A DNA stretch of 39,030 bases, from positions 1 through 39,030 of the forward strand of contig BAXO01000055.1 in assembly GCA_001310555.1 (NCBI GenBank), read 5' to 3'. Numbering within the stretch: the first letter of the stretch is position 1; every line of letters starts with the position of its first letter. The position numbers and the translations under genes were made by a program. The notes beneath the pieces are model-generated. The model was not told where the DNA came from. It ran no database searches and saw only the letters and a program-made list of their open reading frames with translations. Source of the stretch: Bacillus sp. JCM 19058 (lineage in GTDB: Bacteria; Bacillota; Bacilli; Bacillales_H; Bacillaceae_D). Positions 26,482-35,516 of the stretch are shown here, piece after piece.

Positions 26482-27240
26482 TTGAAAGCAGCAACATTTA
26501 ATGTTTGGAATAATGCCAGTACATGGAGCAGTCGAAAAGTAGCTATCATCGAAGAGATAATAAGGATAAATGCTGATATAGTCGCTCTTCAAGAAGTCCC
26601 GAATCTTCAGGAGCTTAAGTTCATTTTAAAAAAAAGTAGGGATAGATCATTACTCTTTCATGCAATATTCAGATGGGGTTGAGGGACTGGCTATATTTTC
26701 AAAATTTCCGTTAGAAACGGTTAGAAAATCGAATAACGTATTAAATCAATGTGCACAGAGGGTTATTGTTAATTTTAATGGATTAACTCTAGGTTTTACA
26801 AATGTACACCTAACTTGGGAAAGTGCTTTAAAAAAGAGAAAAGCAAATAGTAGAAGTGATACAATGGGTTTCTGAAAGTAGTAATACTGACTATGAATTA
26901 CTATGTGGTGATTTTAACAGCACACCTAATATTTCAAGTGTTTACAATTTTTTAGTAGGTGAATTATCACTTGGTTCGGTTGACACTAGTTGGGTTGATT
27001 TGGGGCAATCTCTAAAATCCCCAACATTAGATTTTTTTTAAAAATAGTTGGCTACATAATAGAGATAATTTGAATAATATACGAATTCCAGTTCGATATG
27101 ATTGGGTGTTGTTGAAGTCGTGTTATCCGAAACAAGAGCCAGAGCTAACAAATATAGAAGTATTCGGTAATAAACCGACATCCATTCATCAAATACTGCC
27201 AAGTGACCATTATGGGATACATATTGAGTTGAGTTTTTAA
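26482..27240 (+). pseudogene. Endonuclease/exonuclease/phosphatase family protein, three frameshifts
   Basis: The likely start is TTG 26482 after AAGGTGGTGAG. It carries LKAATFNVWNN, ADIVALQEV (catalytic Glu), EGLAIFSKFPLE, LGFTNVHL (usually TxHL), ELLCGDFNSTP (catalytic GDFN) and LPSDHYGIHIEL (catalytic SDH). These define the Mg-dependent EEP fold. Breaks occur in A8 (26628-26635), A6 (26830-26835) and T8 (27032-27039); removing one base from each gives one frame of about 250 residues. The substrate (phosphoester) is unknown. Confidence 0.8.
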
Positions 27241-27361
27241 AATTAACATCTGACCGAAAAGACTGACTGACCTTATTATACGAAAGGGCCAGATTGTTGA
27301 ATAACTTATAGTTTGAAATGAATTATATAAACCTTCGCTAAAAATGAGTACAACCTCCCAA

Positions 27362-27790
27362 TCACAGTTCTTCAAAAAGTTTGTCGTCTGCATAATCAAA
27401 AACGATAGAACTTCCTGATGGAACGTTGGTAAATAATTTATTAATCAAATTGGCATTTTCTTCTTTTGTTAAATAATAAGAAACACCTAAAAGGCTAAAG
27501 AAAGTTTTTTTGTTAGGGATAAAACCTTCTTCAACAAGATTTTGAACAATAAATTCCTTGGTGAAATCCATTGAAACAAAATGTAGATTATCCGGAATTT
27601 GATAATTAGCATTTTGCTAATCTTATCTTTTTAAAGTCTTGTGTGGCTGGATAATCAACTTCAAATATTTCTAAGTTGTCGTTTAGTTCTGGGTGTCGGA
27701 AACAAAAGGTATCTAATCCAGCTCCTAGAATGACATACTGTTTAACGCCTAATAGCATTTCATGAAATAATATTTTTAATTAAATAAACT
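27362..27790 (-). pseudogene. LCM-type SAM-dependent methyltransferase, internal fragment
   Basis: On the minus strand QYVILGAGLDTFCFRHPEL and FEVDYPATQDFKK give the SAM-binding start of leucine-carboxymethyltransferase-like enzymes (GAGLDTxxxR...vExDhPxtxxxK). After a frame change near 27600 it continues SMDFTKEFIVQNLVEEGF, FFSLLGVSYYLTKEE and GSSIVFDYAD, then stops at 27362. The N-terminal 80 residues and C-terminal third are missing on either side, so this is a remnant. Confidence 0.65.
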
Positions 27791-27848
27791 GTTTGTTCCG
27801 AATAGGTCTTCAATATAGAAGTGTTTATAATCGAATATCTTTGACGAA

Positions 27849-27897
27849 GAGCCAATAATTTGAGAATTGAAAATCTCATGTTATTGGCTCATTTTTA
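27849..27897. terminator. Intrinsic terminator
   Basis: GAGCCAATAA (27849-27858) and TTATTGGCTC (27881-27890), then ATTTTTATT. The interval to 28150 contains no convincing gene. Confidence 0.65.
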
Positions 27898-28149
27898 TTA
27901 GAAAGTAATTGGTTTGCTATAAAGAACTTCAATGTAATTGTAATTCAGAGCCGGATGCAAAGACGAAGAGCCGATAAGGTGGGCTACGATTTATCATTAT
28001 TTGTTTGTATGACTCTGATTTTTTTTAAGAAGATCCATATCAAACAACTTTCACTTGTATTTCAGTTATATACTCTTCTTGATTTACAGTTGTTGTCTCA
28101 TTTAACGTTTTCTCAAAGAAGTAGCCATCAAGTATTAAATTATGATTAT

Positions 28150-28275
28150 TAAAGTAGGGATCTTAATGGAGAAAAAAAAGTGATGCCAAAGTCATTGAAG
28201 AGTTTGGTCAATATCTTCAGAACATTGGGTGCAGCCCTAACATCGCGGTCCAGCTTTCACTTTCACTTGCGTTTC
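28150..28275 (+). pseudogene. ISL3-like transposase fragment
   Basis: The plus strand reads DAKVIEEFGQYLQNIGCSPN then IAVQLSLSLAFH and stops. ISL3 transposases have GKDAxxVxxFxxxLxxxGxxPxxIxxVxxDMSPAF, just before the second catalytic Asp. An A8-run just upstream (28170s) breaks the preceding GILMEKK. About 35 residues remain; the identification is tentative. It abuts the GC-richer efflux block. Confidence 0.4.
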
Positions 28276-28715
28276 ATTAAGACCGGGATTAACACCAGTG
28301 ACAAGATCGCTACAGTATAGTGCAGCGGATTGGCGACGGATTCAATGTTCGGTTCCATCGGGTTGGCGGATGTATTAAGCGACATCAGCACCGCCATAAG
28401 TAAGCTTAGAATCGCATAATAGAGGATTGCACGTGAACTCCGCTTTTGTATGAAGCGGAATATAAAGGCTCCAAATACATTGACGAAAAAGGCTGATAAG
28501 GTAATAGAAAAGCCGTTTAGCATGGCAAACTCGTAGTTATTGTTCGACATAATTGCCCATGCCAACAAATTGGCTGCGATTGCGGAAATCACGCCCGCTG
28601 CAGAACCCTTTAGCAAGGTCCTTCCCAATGTAAGTGAACTAGTTTTTTTTGCTGTTGTGTTGCTGTCTGCATGATAAATAACTCCTTCCCCGATCCAGTG
28701 CCGATTGTCAGACAT
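28263..28715 (-). CDS. DUF6069-like membrane protein
   Basis: Intact, 150 residues, ATG 28715, which starts 6 bases after the stop of the DHA2 pump and lacks its own strong ribosome site, so translational coupling is likely. After a polar 40-residue start it has four hydrophobic helices: LLKGSAAGVISAIAANLLAW, MLNGFSITLSAFFVNVFGAF, AILYYAILSLLMAVLMSL and LHYTVAILSLVLIPVLM. The layout suits the DUF6069 group of unknown function. The end -RK with basic residues faces the cytoplasm. Confidence 0.65.
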   Translation of the reverse strand: MSDNRHWIGEGVIYHADSNTTAKKTSSLTLGRTLLKGSAAGVISAIAANLLAWAIMSNNNYEFAMLNGFSITLSAFFVNVFGAFIFRFIQKRSSRAILYYAILSLLMAVLMSLNTSANPMEPNIESVANPLHYTVAILSLVLIPVLMKRK

Positions 28716-28721
28716 CGTGCA

Positions 28722-30153
28722 CTAGTTTATTTTTGATTCGATACTTGCTCCCGATGGATCAATCCCAAGCCGTGGCTTGCGCAACGTCAGGCTAAGCGCA
28801 ATACCTGCGGCAGTCATGATGGACGTTAACAGAAACGTATCGCTATAGGCCGCGGCCAGGCCTTCCAATTCCAAACTAACATTCAATTTACTCGTTCGGG
28901 CTGCAAGGAATCCCGTTAGTCCCGCTACCGCGAGCGATGTAACGATATGCTGGGCAGCCGTAGTCAAAGAGGTCACCCTACCGACAAGCTCCCGTGGGGC
29001 GGAATTAAGAACATGCGTATTTAACGCCATCATAATTAGCCCCATCCCACATCCAATAATAAATAAGGGAAGCAGCAGCATCATTAGCTCGGAGTACGGG
29101 GATATCCTGGACAGCCAGAATAATGCGACCGAGACGGCCGTTAGACCGATGAGTGCCAGCGGGCGAGCCCCTACCTTGTCGAACAACCGGCCCCCAACCG
29201 GTGTGAAGAGAATGGAGCCGACGGCTTGAGCGAGCATGATTAACCCCGTATCCAGCGGAGAATAACCCCGAACAGTTTGCAAATATACGGGAAACAAAAC
29301 CATGACTCCAAACAGGGCGATTTGCACAAGCCATAGAAGCAGAATGCCTCTTGTAAAATCCAGAGATTTAAATACGCGTAATTCAAGCAGAGGTTGTTCC
29401 TGTCGCAGTTCCGTTACAATTAGCCCGAATAGCGCCGCCGCTCCAAGGTAAGGGCTATTACGGTGAGTGGAGATTTCCAGTCCGAGGCCCCTTCACCGAC
29501 ACCAAAAGCCAGCATGGAGAAAGCGATCGGAGCAAGGATCATGCCGAGAATGTCCAGCTTCGGAACATGGTTCCGCGGCAAGTCCGTCAAGTGTTTCCAC
29601 CCGATCACGACAGCCATCAGTCCGATGGGCAGATTAATGAGGAATATCCAATGCCAAGAAACATGGTCAATCAACCACCCGGACAGCACGGGGCCAAACG
29701 CGGGAGCAATCAGGATAGGAATCCCGAGCATGCCCATCACAGCTCCGGTTTTGTGAGGGGGGCCAGCCGGTAAATCATCGCCATTCCAATGGGCGCGACC
29801 ATACCGCCGCCAAGTCCCTGTACAATTCGGAACACGATCAGTTGCTCAATGGTTTGCGCCATGGCACAAAGTGCCGATCCCAAAGTAAAAAACACAATTG
29901 TCGCAAGGAAAATGCGTTTGGCTCCGAATTTGTCCATCATCCAGCCGGCAAGCGGAATGACTGCCGATAACGCTAAGGTATACCCCGTAAACGTCCACTG
30001 CACAACAGACAGGGGGCTATCAAATTCCTGCTGAAACTTGGGTAAAGCTACATTCACGATGGTGCTGTCCAGAATGACCATAATCATCCCAACAACGACT
30101 GCTAGTAAGGGTGCGAGGATCGTGCGGATGGAAAAGGGTTGCTCCTCTTGCAA
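28722..30153 (-). pseudogene. DHA2-family (EmrB/QacA-like) drug transporter, two frameshifts
   Basis: Start TTG 30153 with AAGGAGGG nine bases upstream. It has VILDSTIVNVALPKFQQEF (motif C region), VQWTFTGYTLALSAVIPLAG, FRIVQGLGGGMVAPIGMAMI, then after a break near 29755 (G6 run) PVLSGWLIDHVSWHWIFLIN (motif WxWxFxIN), and after a second near 29445 the last 200 residues to 28722. About 475 residues, 14 helices. GC content is visibly higher than in the genes on the left. Rrf2-type repressor upstream and paired operators suggest drug- or redox-controlled expression. Confidence 0.85.
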
Positions 30154-30210
30154 AATAAATCCCTCCTTTCTAAACTGTGATTTATAAAGCCATAGTTAAA
30201 ATCAAAAAAA

Positions 30211-30262
30211 TGTGATTGCACAAATCACAGTATAGGTCGTTACTGTGATTTTGTCAATCACA
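30211..30262 (-). promoter_or_regulatory. DHA2 promoter with two Rrf2-type operators
   Basis: On the minus strand TTGACA (30252-30257), 17 bases, TATACT (30229-30234). TGTGATT-GCACA-AATCACA (30211-30229) and TGTGATT-TTGTC-AATCACA (30244-30262) are perfect 7-5-7 palindromes 33 bases apart, covering the -35 and the start site. A half site TGTGATT occurs at 30176-30182. Confidence 0.8.
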
Positions 30263-30287
30263 ATTAGAAAATTAATTTGGCGCCGCA

Positions 30288-30733
30288 TTATTTTTCCTGA
30301 TTAATCTTAAGAATCAAATCCGCAATCGTATGCCTTTCCAGCACTTGTACTAGCTGCCGCTCCGATTCATTGATAACCTCGGTGAACATTGCCCTCGTTT
30401 CCTGGGCGAAGGGGCCGTCTTTTGTGGTGTCCAGCAAACCTGTATACAATGGCTCTACCATCTGAATTGCTCGGTATACATCGGCGAACGAAATATCTTC
30501 AGGCTTCCGGCTAAGGGCATAGCCGCCATCCCGGCCTTCTCTTGCCTCGACGATTCCCGCCTTAACCAAGCGGGAGAGCACACGGCGTGTTAAGGTAGCC
30601 TCGCTGCAGACATTTTCAGAAATTTCGTTGCTGGCACAGTGCTCCTTTTGTTGTCCGGACATAAACACAAGCGATTGAAGCGCGTAGCCAAGCCACTTGG
30701 CGTTGCCGTCGGCGTATATTTTTCCGTTATCAT
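30288..30733 (-). pseudogene. Rrf2-family transcriptional regulator, one frameshift
   Basis: ATG 30733. The start reads MITEKYTPTATP; after a frame change near 30690 it continues KWLGYALQSLVFMSG, then SENVCSEATLTRRVLSRLVK and AGIVEAREGRDGGYALSRKP, the Rrf2 wing (G-x-x-GG-Y/F-x-L). The C-terminus FAQETRAMFTEVINESERQL follows. Cys are present in EHCASNE and NVCSEA but not the three-Cys cluster of Fe-S sensors, so it is the YwnA/drug-responsive type. Operators between it and the pump make it the likely repressor. Confidence 0.8.
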
Positions 30734-30762
30734 AAGACTCTCACCCCACTGTTTTCAAGTGA

Positions 30763-30821
30763 GCATTTTGCATAATTCCATTTCACAAATTGTCGGTTAT
30801 TTATCTATTTATGCAAAATGC
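30763..30821. repeat. 13-bp perfect inverted repeat, 33-base spacer
   Basis: GCATTTTGCATAA (30763-30775) and TTATGCAAAATGC (30809-30821), upstream of the Rrf2 gene. Each arm also contains the short palindrome TTTTGCA/TGCAAAA. It may be an operator pair or hairpin. The surrounding 30734-31039 has no gene. Confidence 0.5.
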
Positions 30822-31039
30822 CGAAGTAATTCTATTGTATCAGCAGTTAACCGCTATCGCCACATTGGCATAATGTGTACATATCCTTCATTTCCCATTC
30901 CCGAGGCTAGCTACAGAACCGGTTCGTGGACTACGTAACAGTCGGGGCTTGCTAGAGCTTCATCAGATTCAATTATTTAAACTTCATGTTTCTCAACCTT
31001 TCCATCGCTTTTTTTTGCAAATACAACAAAAGTGAGTTA

Positions 31040-31519
31040 AGCAAGAGGATGAATACTATCTTACTGGACATTTGGCTTATGCGAATCCTCAATGGAAAAC
31101 ATTCGAGGATGATCACCACGTTCTGGTTATATACCAAGGCCCGCATGCTTACATTTCTTCATCGTGGTACAAGTCTGAAAATGTGCCCACTTGGAATTAT
31201 CAAGCTGTCCATGTATATGGAACGGCTAGTCTTATGAGTGAACAAGAATTGCAAGAAGACCTTAAGCTTCTATTGCAAAAATATGAACAACACCGTGAAA
31301 ATCCAGCTCTATGGGAGAATTTTTCTCCAAAAACAAAAAAAACAAATCAAGGGCATTGTTGGATTTAAAGTGAAAGTGCATGAAATCCAAGCAGCATATA
31401 AGTTAAGTCAAAATCGAGAAGAAGAGGACTATGACAACATCATTGATAAACTAAATAAGGAGAAGGATTTAAATTCTCAACATTTAGCAGAAGTGATGAA
31501 AGCTAGAAAAACGAACTGA
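31040..31519 (+). pseudogene. FMN-binding negative regulator PaiB, truncated and frameshifted
   Basis: The frame gives EYYLTGHLAYANPQWKTF, DDHHVLVIYQGPHAYISSSW, YKSENVPTWNYQAVHVYGTA (the PaiB core: GPHAYxSPxWY...VPTWNYxxVH) and a C-terminus QIKGIVGFKVKVHEIQAAYK then SQNR, ending at 31519. The first 60-70 residues are missing, and two frame changes occur near 31070 and 31330 (an A-run). PaiB relatives regulate protease and sporulation genes or bind FMN. The lack of the start makes it a remnant. Confidence 0.8.
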
Positions 31520-31695
31520 TCGATTCTCAATCTTTCCCTATTTAAGATCTTCATCTTCTATTTCTGGGTGCCTCAATATTCGACCATAAGCCCAAATACA
31601 ATTTGACAAAGCTCCATTCCGTCCCTAGTCAAGCTACATTAATTAGCCCCCCTAGAAAACGAACAATTTTTGCCGTTTTCGAAGAGGGAGTCTAT
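31520..31695. other. Short intergenic with hairpin
   Basis: GAAAACG and CGTTTTC (about 31651-31681) could form a stem downstream of the minus-strand secreted protein, without a T-run. No gene seen. Confidence 0.3.
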
Positions 31696-32376
31696 TTACC
31701 GGACAGTTCCGTTATATACAAGGCCTCCGTGGAGATTAATGATTTTCAAACTATTTGTGTCTTTAATGTAGATGCTTTTGAATTGTAGTTGATCGTTGTC
31801 ATCTTTTAATAGAATGATACGTTTGTGATTATTGTTTTTCTCAACTTGTGCGTTAAAATGAGCTACATCAACGTAATTGGTAAGTATAGAATATTCTGCT
31901 AACCCTTCGAGTTCTGTTTCTTGCTTTGTAGCTTTACTATGTAGGTCATCTTTTTCAACAGCTTCGTTGTCACTGTACACTTGATCATCTATATTAAGCT
32001 CTTCATCGCTATCGCTGAGAATTTGATTGAAAGCCACCCCGCCCTTGAAGTCGATCACTTTTAATCTATTTGTGTCTTTAACATAAATACTTTTGAACTG
32101 CGGCTGACCATTGTCATCTTTTAATAGGATGATACGTTTGTGATTGTTATTTTTCACGACTTGAGCGCTGTAGTCATCAACATCAACTACATCATCAAGT
32201 GTTTCGTAGTCAAGGAGATTGTCCATGTCTTCTGCGTCAATTTGAATTTTTTGATGATTCGTTGCAGTGGTATTCTCTGGTACTAGGGTTGTGTCTGGAT
32301 TTGCGTAGACAGCGTAGCCGAATCCTCCAATTGTTAGAAGTAGTGCGCTTGCTGCAGTGAATACGAATGTTTTCAT
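31696..32376 (-). CDS. Secreted protein with an internal duplication
   Basis: Intact, 226 residues, ATG 32376 after AGAGGAGAAAAATAC. A signal peptide is clear (MKTFVFTAASALLLTIGGFG, cut near AVYANPD). Two repeats of about 60 residues follow: NNNHKRIILLKDDNGQPQFK with SIYVKDTNRLKVIDFKGG, and NNNHKRIILLKDDNDQLQFK with SIYIKDTNSLKIINLHGG, each preceded by a YSAQV/FNAQV strand. They are joined by an acidic linker. The DNA repeats (about 31800-31860 and 32110-32170) are nearly identical, so the duplication is recent. Family not recognised; probably surface or secreted. Confidence 0.75.
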   Translation of the reverse strand: MKTFVFTAASALLLTIGGFGYAVYANPDTTLVPENTTATNHQKIQIDAEDMDNLLDYETLDDVVDVDDYSAQVVKNNNHKRIILLKDDNGQPQFKSIYVKDTNRLKVIDFKGGVAFNQILSDSDEELNIDDQVYSDNEAVEKDDLHSKATKQETELEGLAEYSILTNYVDVAHFNAQVEKNNNHKRIILLKDDNDQLQFKSIYIKDTNSLKIINLHGGLVYNGTVR

Positions 32377-32691
32377 GTATTTTTCTCCTCTATTTTTAAG
32401 TTACTTTTATCCTAAAGAAACTAAATTAAATCTCAATGTGAACAAGATTAAAATTGGATTAGAAAAAAATGAAAGCTTTCTGAGTGATGCTGTTATTGTT
32501 TCAGTTGCAAGGATGCTGACAACGAACAGGGGCAATTCCATCACGACAGAAATTTATAAGAGATTTAAGAAAAGTAATAAAGTTTTCACCTGTTTCTTTG
32601 GATGACTTTCTGCTCCGAATTAAATGTCCCCATACGTCAAGCAGATTTTTTTTTAGGTATAGATTAATTAGCGGCTCTACATTTTTAAAAT
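32377..32691. other. No confident gene
   Basis: A plus frame (DAVIVSVARMLTTNRGNSIT) and a minus frame (MSQFKYFKNVEPLINLYLKK) overlap here. Neither has a ribosome site or a family I recognise. The minus frame ends close to its own hairpin and could be a small remnant. Confidence 0.3.
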
Positions 32692-32737
32692 ATTTGAACT
32701 GACTCATGAGCCACGAGGCAGTTCAAATAATTTTTTT
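32692..32737. terminator. Bidirectional intrinsic terminator
   Basis: ATTTGAACTG (32692-32701) and CAGTTCAAAT (32719-32728) with T7 on the plus strand, and A/T-rich flank on the minus. It lies 80 bases after the TetR stop. Confidence 0.65.
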
Positions 32738-32814
32738 AGGTTGATTACATGAAGGGGTTTAAGTTAAAAGCTTTTCCTCGGTATTAGAGTGAGCGAGCAA
32801 GTGAGATGAACTAT

Positions 32815-33429
32815 TTATGGGTTAACTTTCCCTTTTAATCCAGTAACCATAACTTCCATTCCAAACTGAAATTCTTTATCCATGTCCGGAATGGTTAGAT
32901 TGAGTGGAGGCGATGAGCTAGCTGCAGAACTATTGGGAGCTTTTTTGGAGATTTCTGCAAAGCGGTACTCCTCGAGAATGAATGAAATTATATAGGTGTT
33001 GAAGAACCACAAAGCTGAGAAGGCATCTCCATGACTTAACCCTATGTTTTTAAAGAGGCTATGGATCTTTTGGATTAATTGTATACGATAAGGTGTTGTT
33101 GGAGCTGTTTCAGCTAGAACAATGGCGGAATCTCGGATGGATAAGAGTTTGTCCCGCCATTCAAACCCGAGCTGCATTAATTGTTCCTCCCATGCTGCAT
33201 CCTCGTTTGGAAATTGAACATCTTTACATATTTCATCAGCAATTAATTCAAGCAATTCATTTTTATTTTTTATATGCCAGTAAAGTGAAGCACTTTTAAT
33301 CCCTAACTTTTCAGCTATTTTTCTTATCGTGATGCTTTTAAAACCTTCTGCGTGGAGTATTTCTAGAGCAACTCGTACGATTTGAGATTTGTCCAGCATT
33401 TTATGGTGGGCTTTGTTTTGTTCAGTCAT
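32815..33429 (-). CDS. TetR-family repressor (TetR_C type)
   Basis: Intact, 204 residues. The start contains LDKSQIVRVALEILHAEGFK, SITIRKIAEKLGIKSASLYW and HIKNKNELLE, the TetR helix-turn-helix, close to that of true tetracycline repressors (LGVEQPTLYWHVKNK). The C-terminal domain has RDKLLSIRDSAIVLAETAPT and FQFGMEVMVTGL, the TetR_C layout. The operators at 33532-33562 resemble tetO (CTATCANTGATAG). The divergent gene is not a known tetracycline pump. Confidence 0.9.
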   Translation of the reverse strand: MTEQNKAHHKMLDKSQIVRVALEILHAEGFKSITIRKIAEKLGIKSASLYWHIKNKNELLELIADEICKDVQFPNEDAAWEEQLMQLGFEWRDKLLSIRDSAIVLAETAPTTPYRIQLIQKIHSLFKNIGLSHGDAFSALWFFNTYIISFILEEYRFAEISKKAPNSSAASSSPPLNLTIPDMDKEFQFGMEVMVTGLKGKVNP

Positions 33430-33504
33430 AAAATTATCCTCCCAGCTAAAATTAACTGCTTATCTAGAATTTATAAGTTTGTAAAAAAATATTCGAATCC
33501 TTTC

Positions 33505-33562
33505 TTGACAGTATATCATTTTTGCGATAATCTATCAATGATAGCTAATCTATCAAAGATAG
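33505..33562 (+). promoter_or_regulatory. Promoter with two tetO-like operators
   Basis: TTGACA (33505-33510), 17 bases, TAATCT (33528-33533). CTATCAATGATAG (33532-33544) and CTATCAAAGATAG (33550-33562), 18 bases apart, repeat within AATCTATCAAxGATAG. They match the core of tetO (CTATCAxTGATAG) and overlap the -10 and start. Confidence 0.75.
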
Positions 33563-33592
33563 GTTAGAAACATACTAAATTGAAGGAGAGAA

Positions 33593-34114
33593 ATGACGAT
33601 GAAAAATAAGTTGATTTATGCAGTACTTATCGGTTTGATTACAATGATTGGTTTTGAATTAGGTGGAGCGGTATACGAAGGAGTCGTAGTCGCTTCGCAA
33701 TGGGGTGCACACCCTCCAGAATCTTTTGCCATTCTTCAAGGACCGTATGCCCTGCCTGTTGAACATTTTTGGATACCTCTTCATATGTTTGTCCAAGTTT
33801 TAATTGTTGCTGCACTAGTTTTGTGCTGGAAGCACAAAAGAGTGAGAAACATGATCTTTATCATCGTGGGACTTTATCTGTTGCTTCGAATTCCTACGTT
33901 TCTTTATTTTATTCCTGAGTTAAATGCATTTTCAACGACAGAACCTACCGGAGCTTTTTCAAAAGAATTAAAAGAACGCGCGGACTTGTGGGCGAATTTA
34001 AGTACAGTCAGAACATTGATTATTGCAAGTGTTTATGTGCTTAGCTGGATGGCGCTTAGTCGATTTAATAAACGGCAAAAACACGTGGATAGCCAAGTGA
34101 ATATCGTGAGGTGA
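33593..34114 (+). CDS. Four-helix membrane protein under TetR control
   Basis: Intact, 173 residues; ATG 33593 (or 33599) after GAAGGAGAG. Hydrophobic segments: LIYAVLIGLITMIGFELGGA, VEHFWIPLHMFVQVLIVAAL, MIFIIVGLYLLLRIPTFLYF and TLIIASVYVLSWMALS. A large loop between helices 1 and 2 contains YEGVVVASQWGAHPPESF. The FELGGxxYE...W.P.HP pattern recalls DUF1772-type proteins, but the assignment is uncertain. Being the only gene under tetO-like sites, it is the likely effector of the local regulator. Confidence 0.75.
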   Translation: MTMKNKLIYAVLIGLITMIGFELGGAVYEGVVVASQWGAHPPESFAILQGPYALPVEHFWIPLHMFVQVLIVAALVLCWKHKRVRNMIFIIVGLYLLLRIPTFLYFIPELNAFSTTEPTGAFSKELKERADLWANLSTVRTLIIASVYVLSWMALSRFNKRQKHVDSQVNIVR

Positions 34115-34381
34115 AATTCGAATTGCGATTGAATGTTCAACGATAGAAAACGAAAGCATGAAATAATGATTAAAGGCCCCCGTGAGCAAAGCTCATGCGC
34201 GATATCATGACATTACTTTCTAGACAAAAAGCTTACCGACTATCCCGTTTTACGGGACTTTGTCGACAAGCTGAAGGGTTTTGCTAACAGCAAGACCCTA
34301 AATCGTATTTTTATATCGAAAACTTGCCGCTGAAGACCGCCGATAAGCGTTCGATATTTCTGTGACATCTTGGATTTTACG
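34115..34381. other. Hairpin-rich non-coding segment
   Basis: Contains TCCCG-TTTTA-CGGGA (about 34234-34258), GGGT-t-TTGCT/AGCAA-g-ACCC (34276-34298) and outer complementary AGCTT/AAGCT pairs. The plus frame TDYPVLRDFVDKLKG could be a transposase remnant. Position suggests a convergent terminator region for the membrane protein and LysR genes. Confidence 0.4.
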
Positions 34382-35289
34382 TTATTGAGTAAATAAGGAC
34401 GGAAGAGGCTGTCGCTTACACGTCTCAATAAACGCTTGTGTTAAACTGGAATGCTGTTCGTTTTTTCGAACACATATGGCAATTTTATTTTTCAAATCGA
34501 TATTTTCGACAAAGACTCTCGCCAATTGTTCTCTTTCGACATATTCCCGGACGACTATCGATGATATGAAGTTTGCCCCATAGCCCGCCATGACTGAACG
34601 AATCGTTTCATGAAGTCCATCGAATTGCAACGATACTTTTGGCGGCTGGACATGGTAGGTTTGACAAAGGGAAACGAGTCTTGCCCTCGTTGAGCTTCCT
34701 TTTTCACGCATAATGAACGGCTCCCTCATCATTTCCTCGAGTGAGATCGACCGATTGGCATACGCATGATCAGGTGGAACAATAAACCAAAGCTCATCCT
34801 CATACAAGAGCTCCCATTCAATGTTTTCCGGCTGGCCGGCCAAATCACCGCCATAGACAGCAACATCGGCTTTGTATCGCTGTAATTGCTCAAAGGCCCC
34901 TTTCGAATTCGTGGTCGTGATTTGCAACTCAACATCTTCATTGTCTGCCTTAAAGTGAGCAGCCCAGTGAGGAATAAGAAAGTTTGCAGGTAAATACGTG
35001 GCCGCGATTCGCAATTTCCGTGGCTGTGCCGAGCGGTACTTTTCAATTAGCGCTTCGATTTGCTGCTCGTGAGCAAAGAAGTTCCGAGCTTGCTCAGCTA
35101 GTTCAACACCAAACTCGGTCAAGTCGACTCCGCGCCCTCTTTGTTTAAATAACGAGAGCCCAAGCTCTTTTTCAAACTTCTTAATTTGGCTGGACACGGC
35201 AGGCTGACTGATTCGCAGCTCCGTTGCAGCCTTTGTTACACTTTTCGTTTCAGCAACCGTATAAAAAGCTTTAAGGCATGAAGATTCAA
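34382..35289 (-). pseudogene. LysR-family regulator, one frameshift
   Basis: The likely start is TTG 35289 after AAGGAGTGATACA. It begins LNLHALKAFYTVAETKSVTK (restored by one base change in an A5/T5 run near 35262), then ATELRISQPAVSSQIKKFEK and ELGLSLFKQRGRG, the LysR helix-turn-helix. The effector domain follows: LRIAATYLPANFLIPHWAAH, DVAVYGGDL, MREKGSSTRARL, SVMAGYGANFISSIVV. About 302 residues. Divergent from the O-methyltransferase gene, which is its likely target. Confidence 0.85.
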
Positions 35290-35516
35290 TGTATCACTCC
35301 TTGCGTAAAGCGAAGCTTCTAACAGTTGCTCCCTTGCTTATTCGGTCATTCAAGGGATCGGAACGTAGCGTCTGCTCTACTGTCATTCATTAAGTATAAA
35401 TAAAAGTTATATATAATTAAAAAAAATATATATTGGAATTATGCCTTGTTTTATCATACAGTAAAAGTAGGTTCAGAGCAAAGAGCTAAAAGCACAAAGA
35501 AGAAGGAGGAATTTGA

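Noticed and set aside
29463..30034. Plus-strand ORFs opposite the DHA2 pump
   Set aside because: Shadow frames of a GC-rich membrane protein gene; no ribosome sites.
34729..35046. 105-codon minus-strand ORF inside the LysR gene
   Set aside because: It is the shifted frame of the LysR effector domain.
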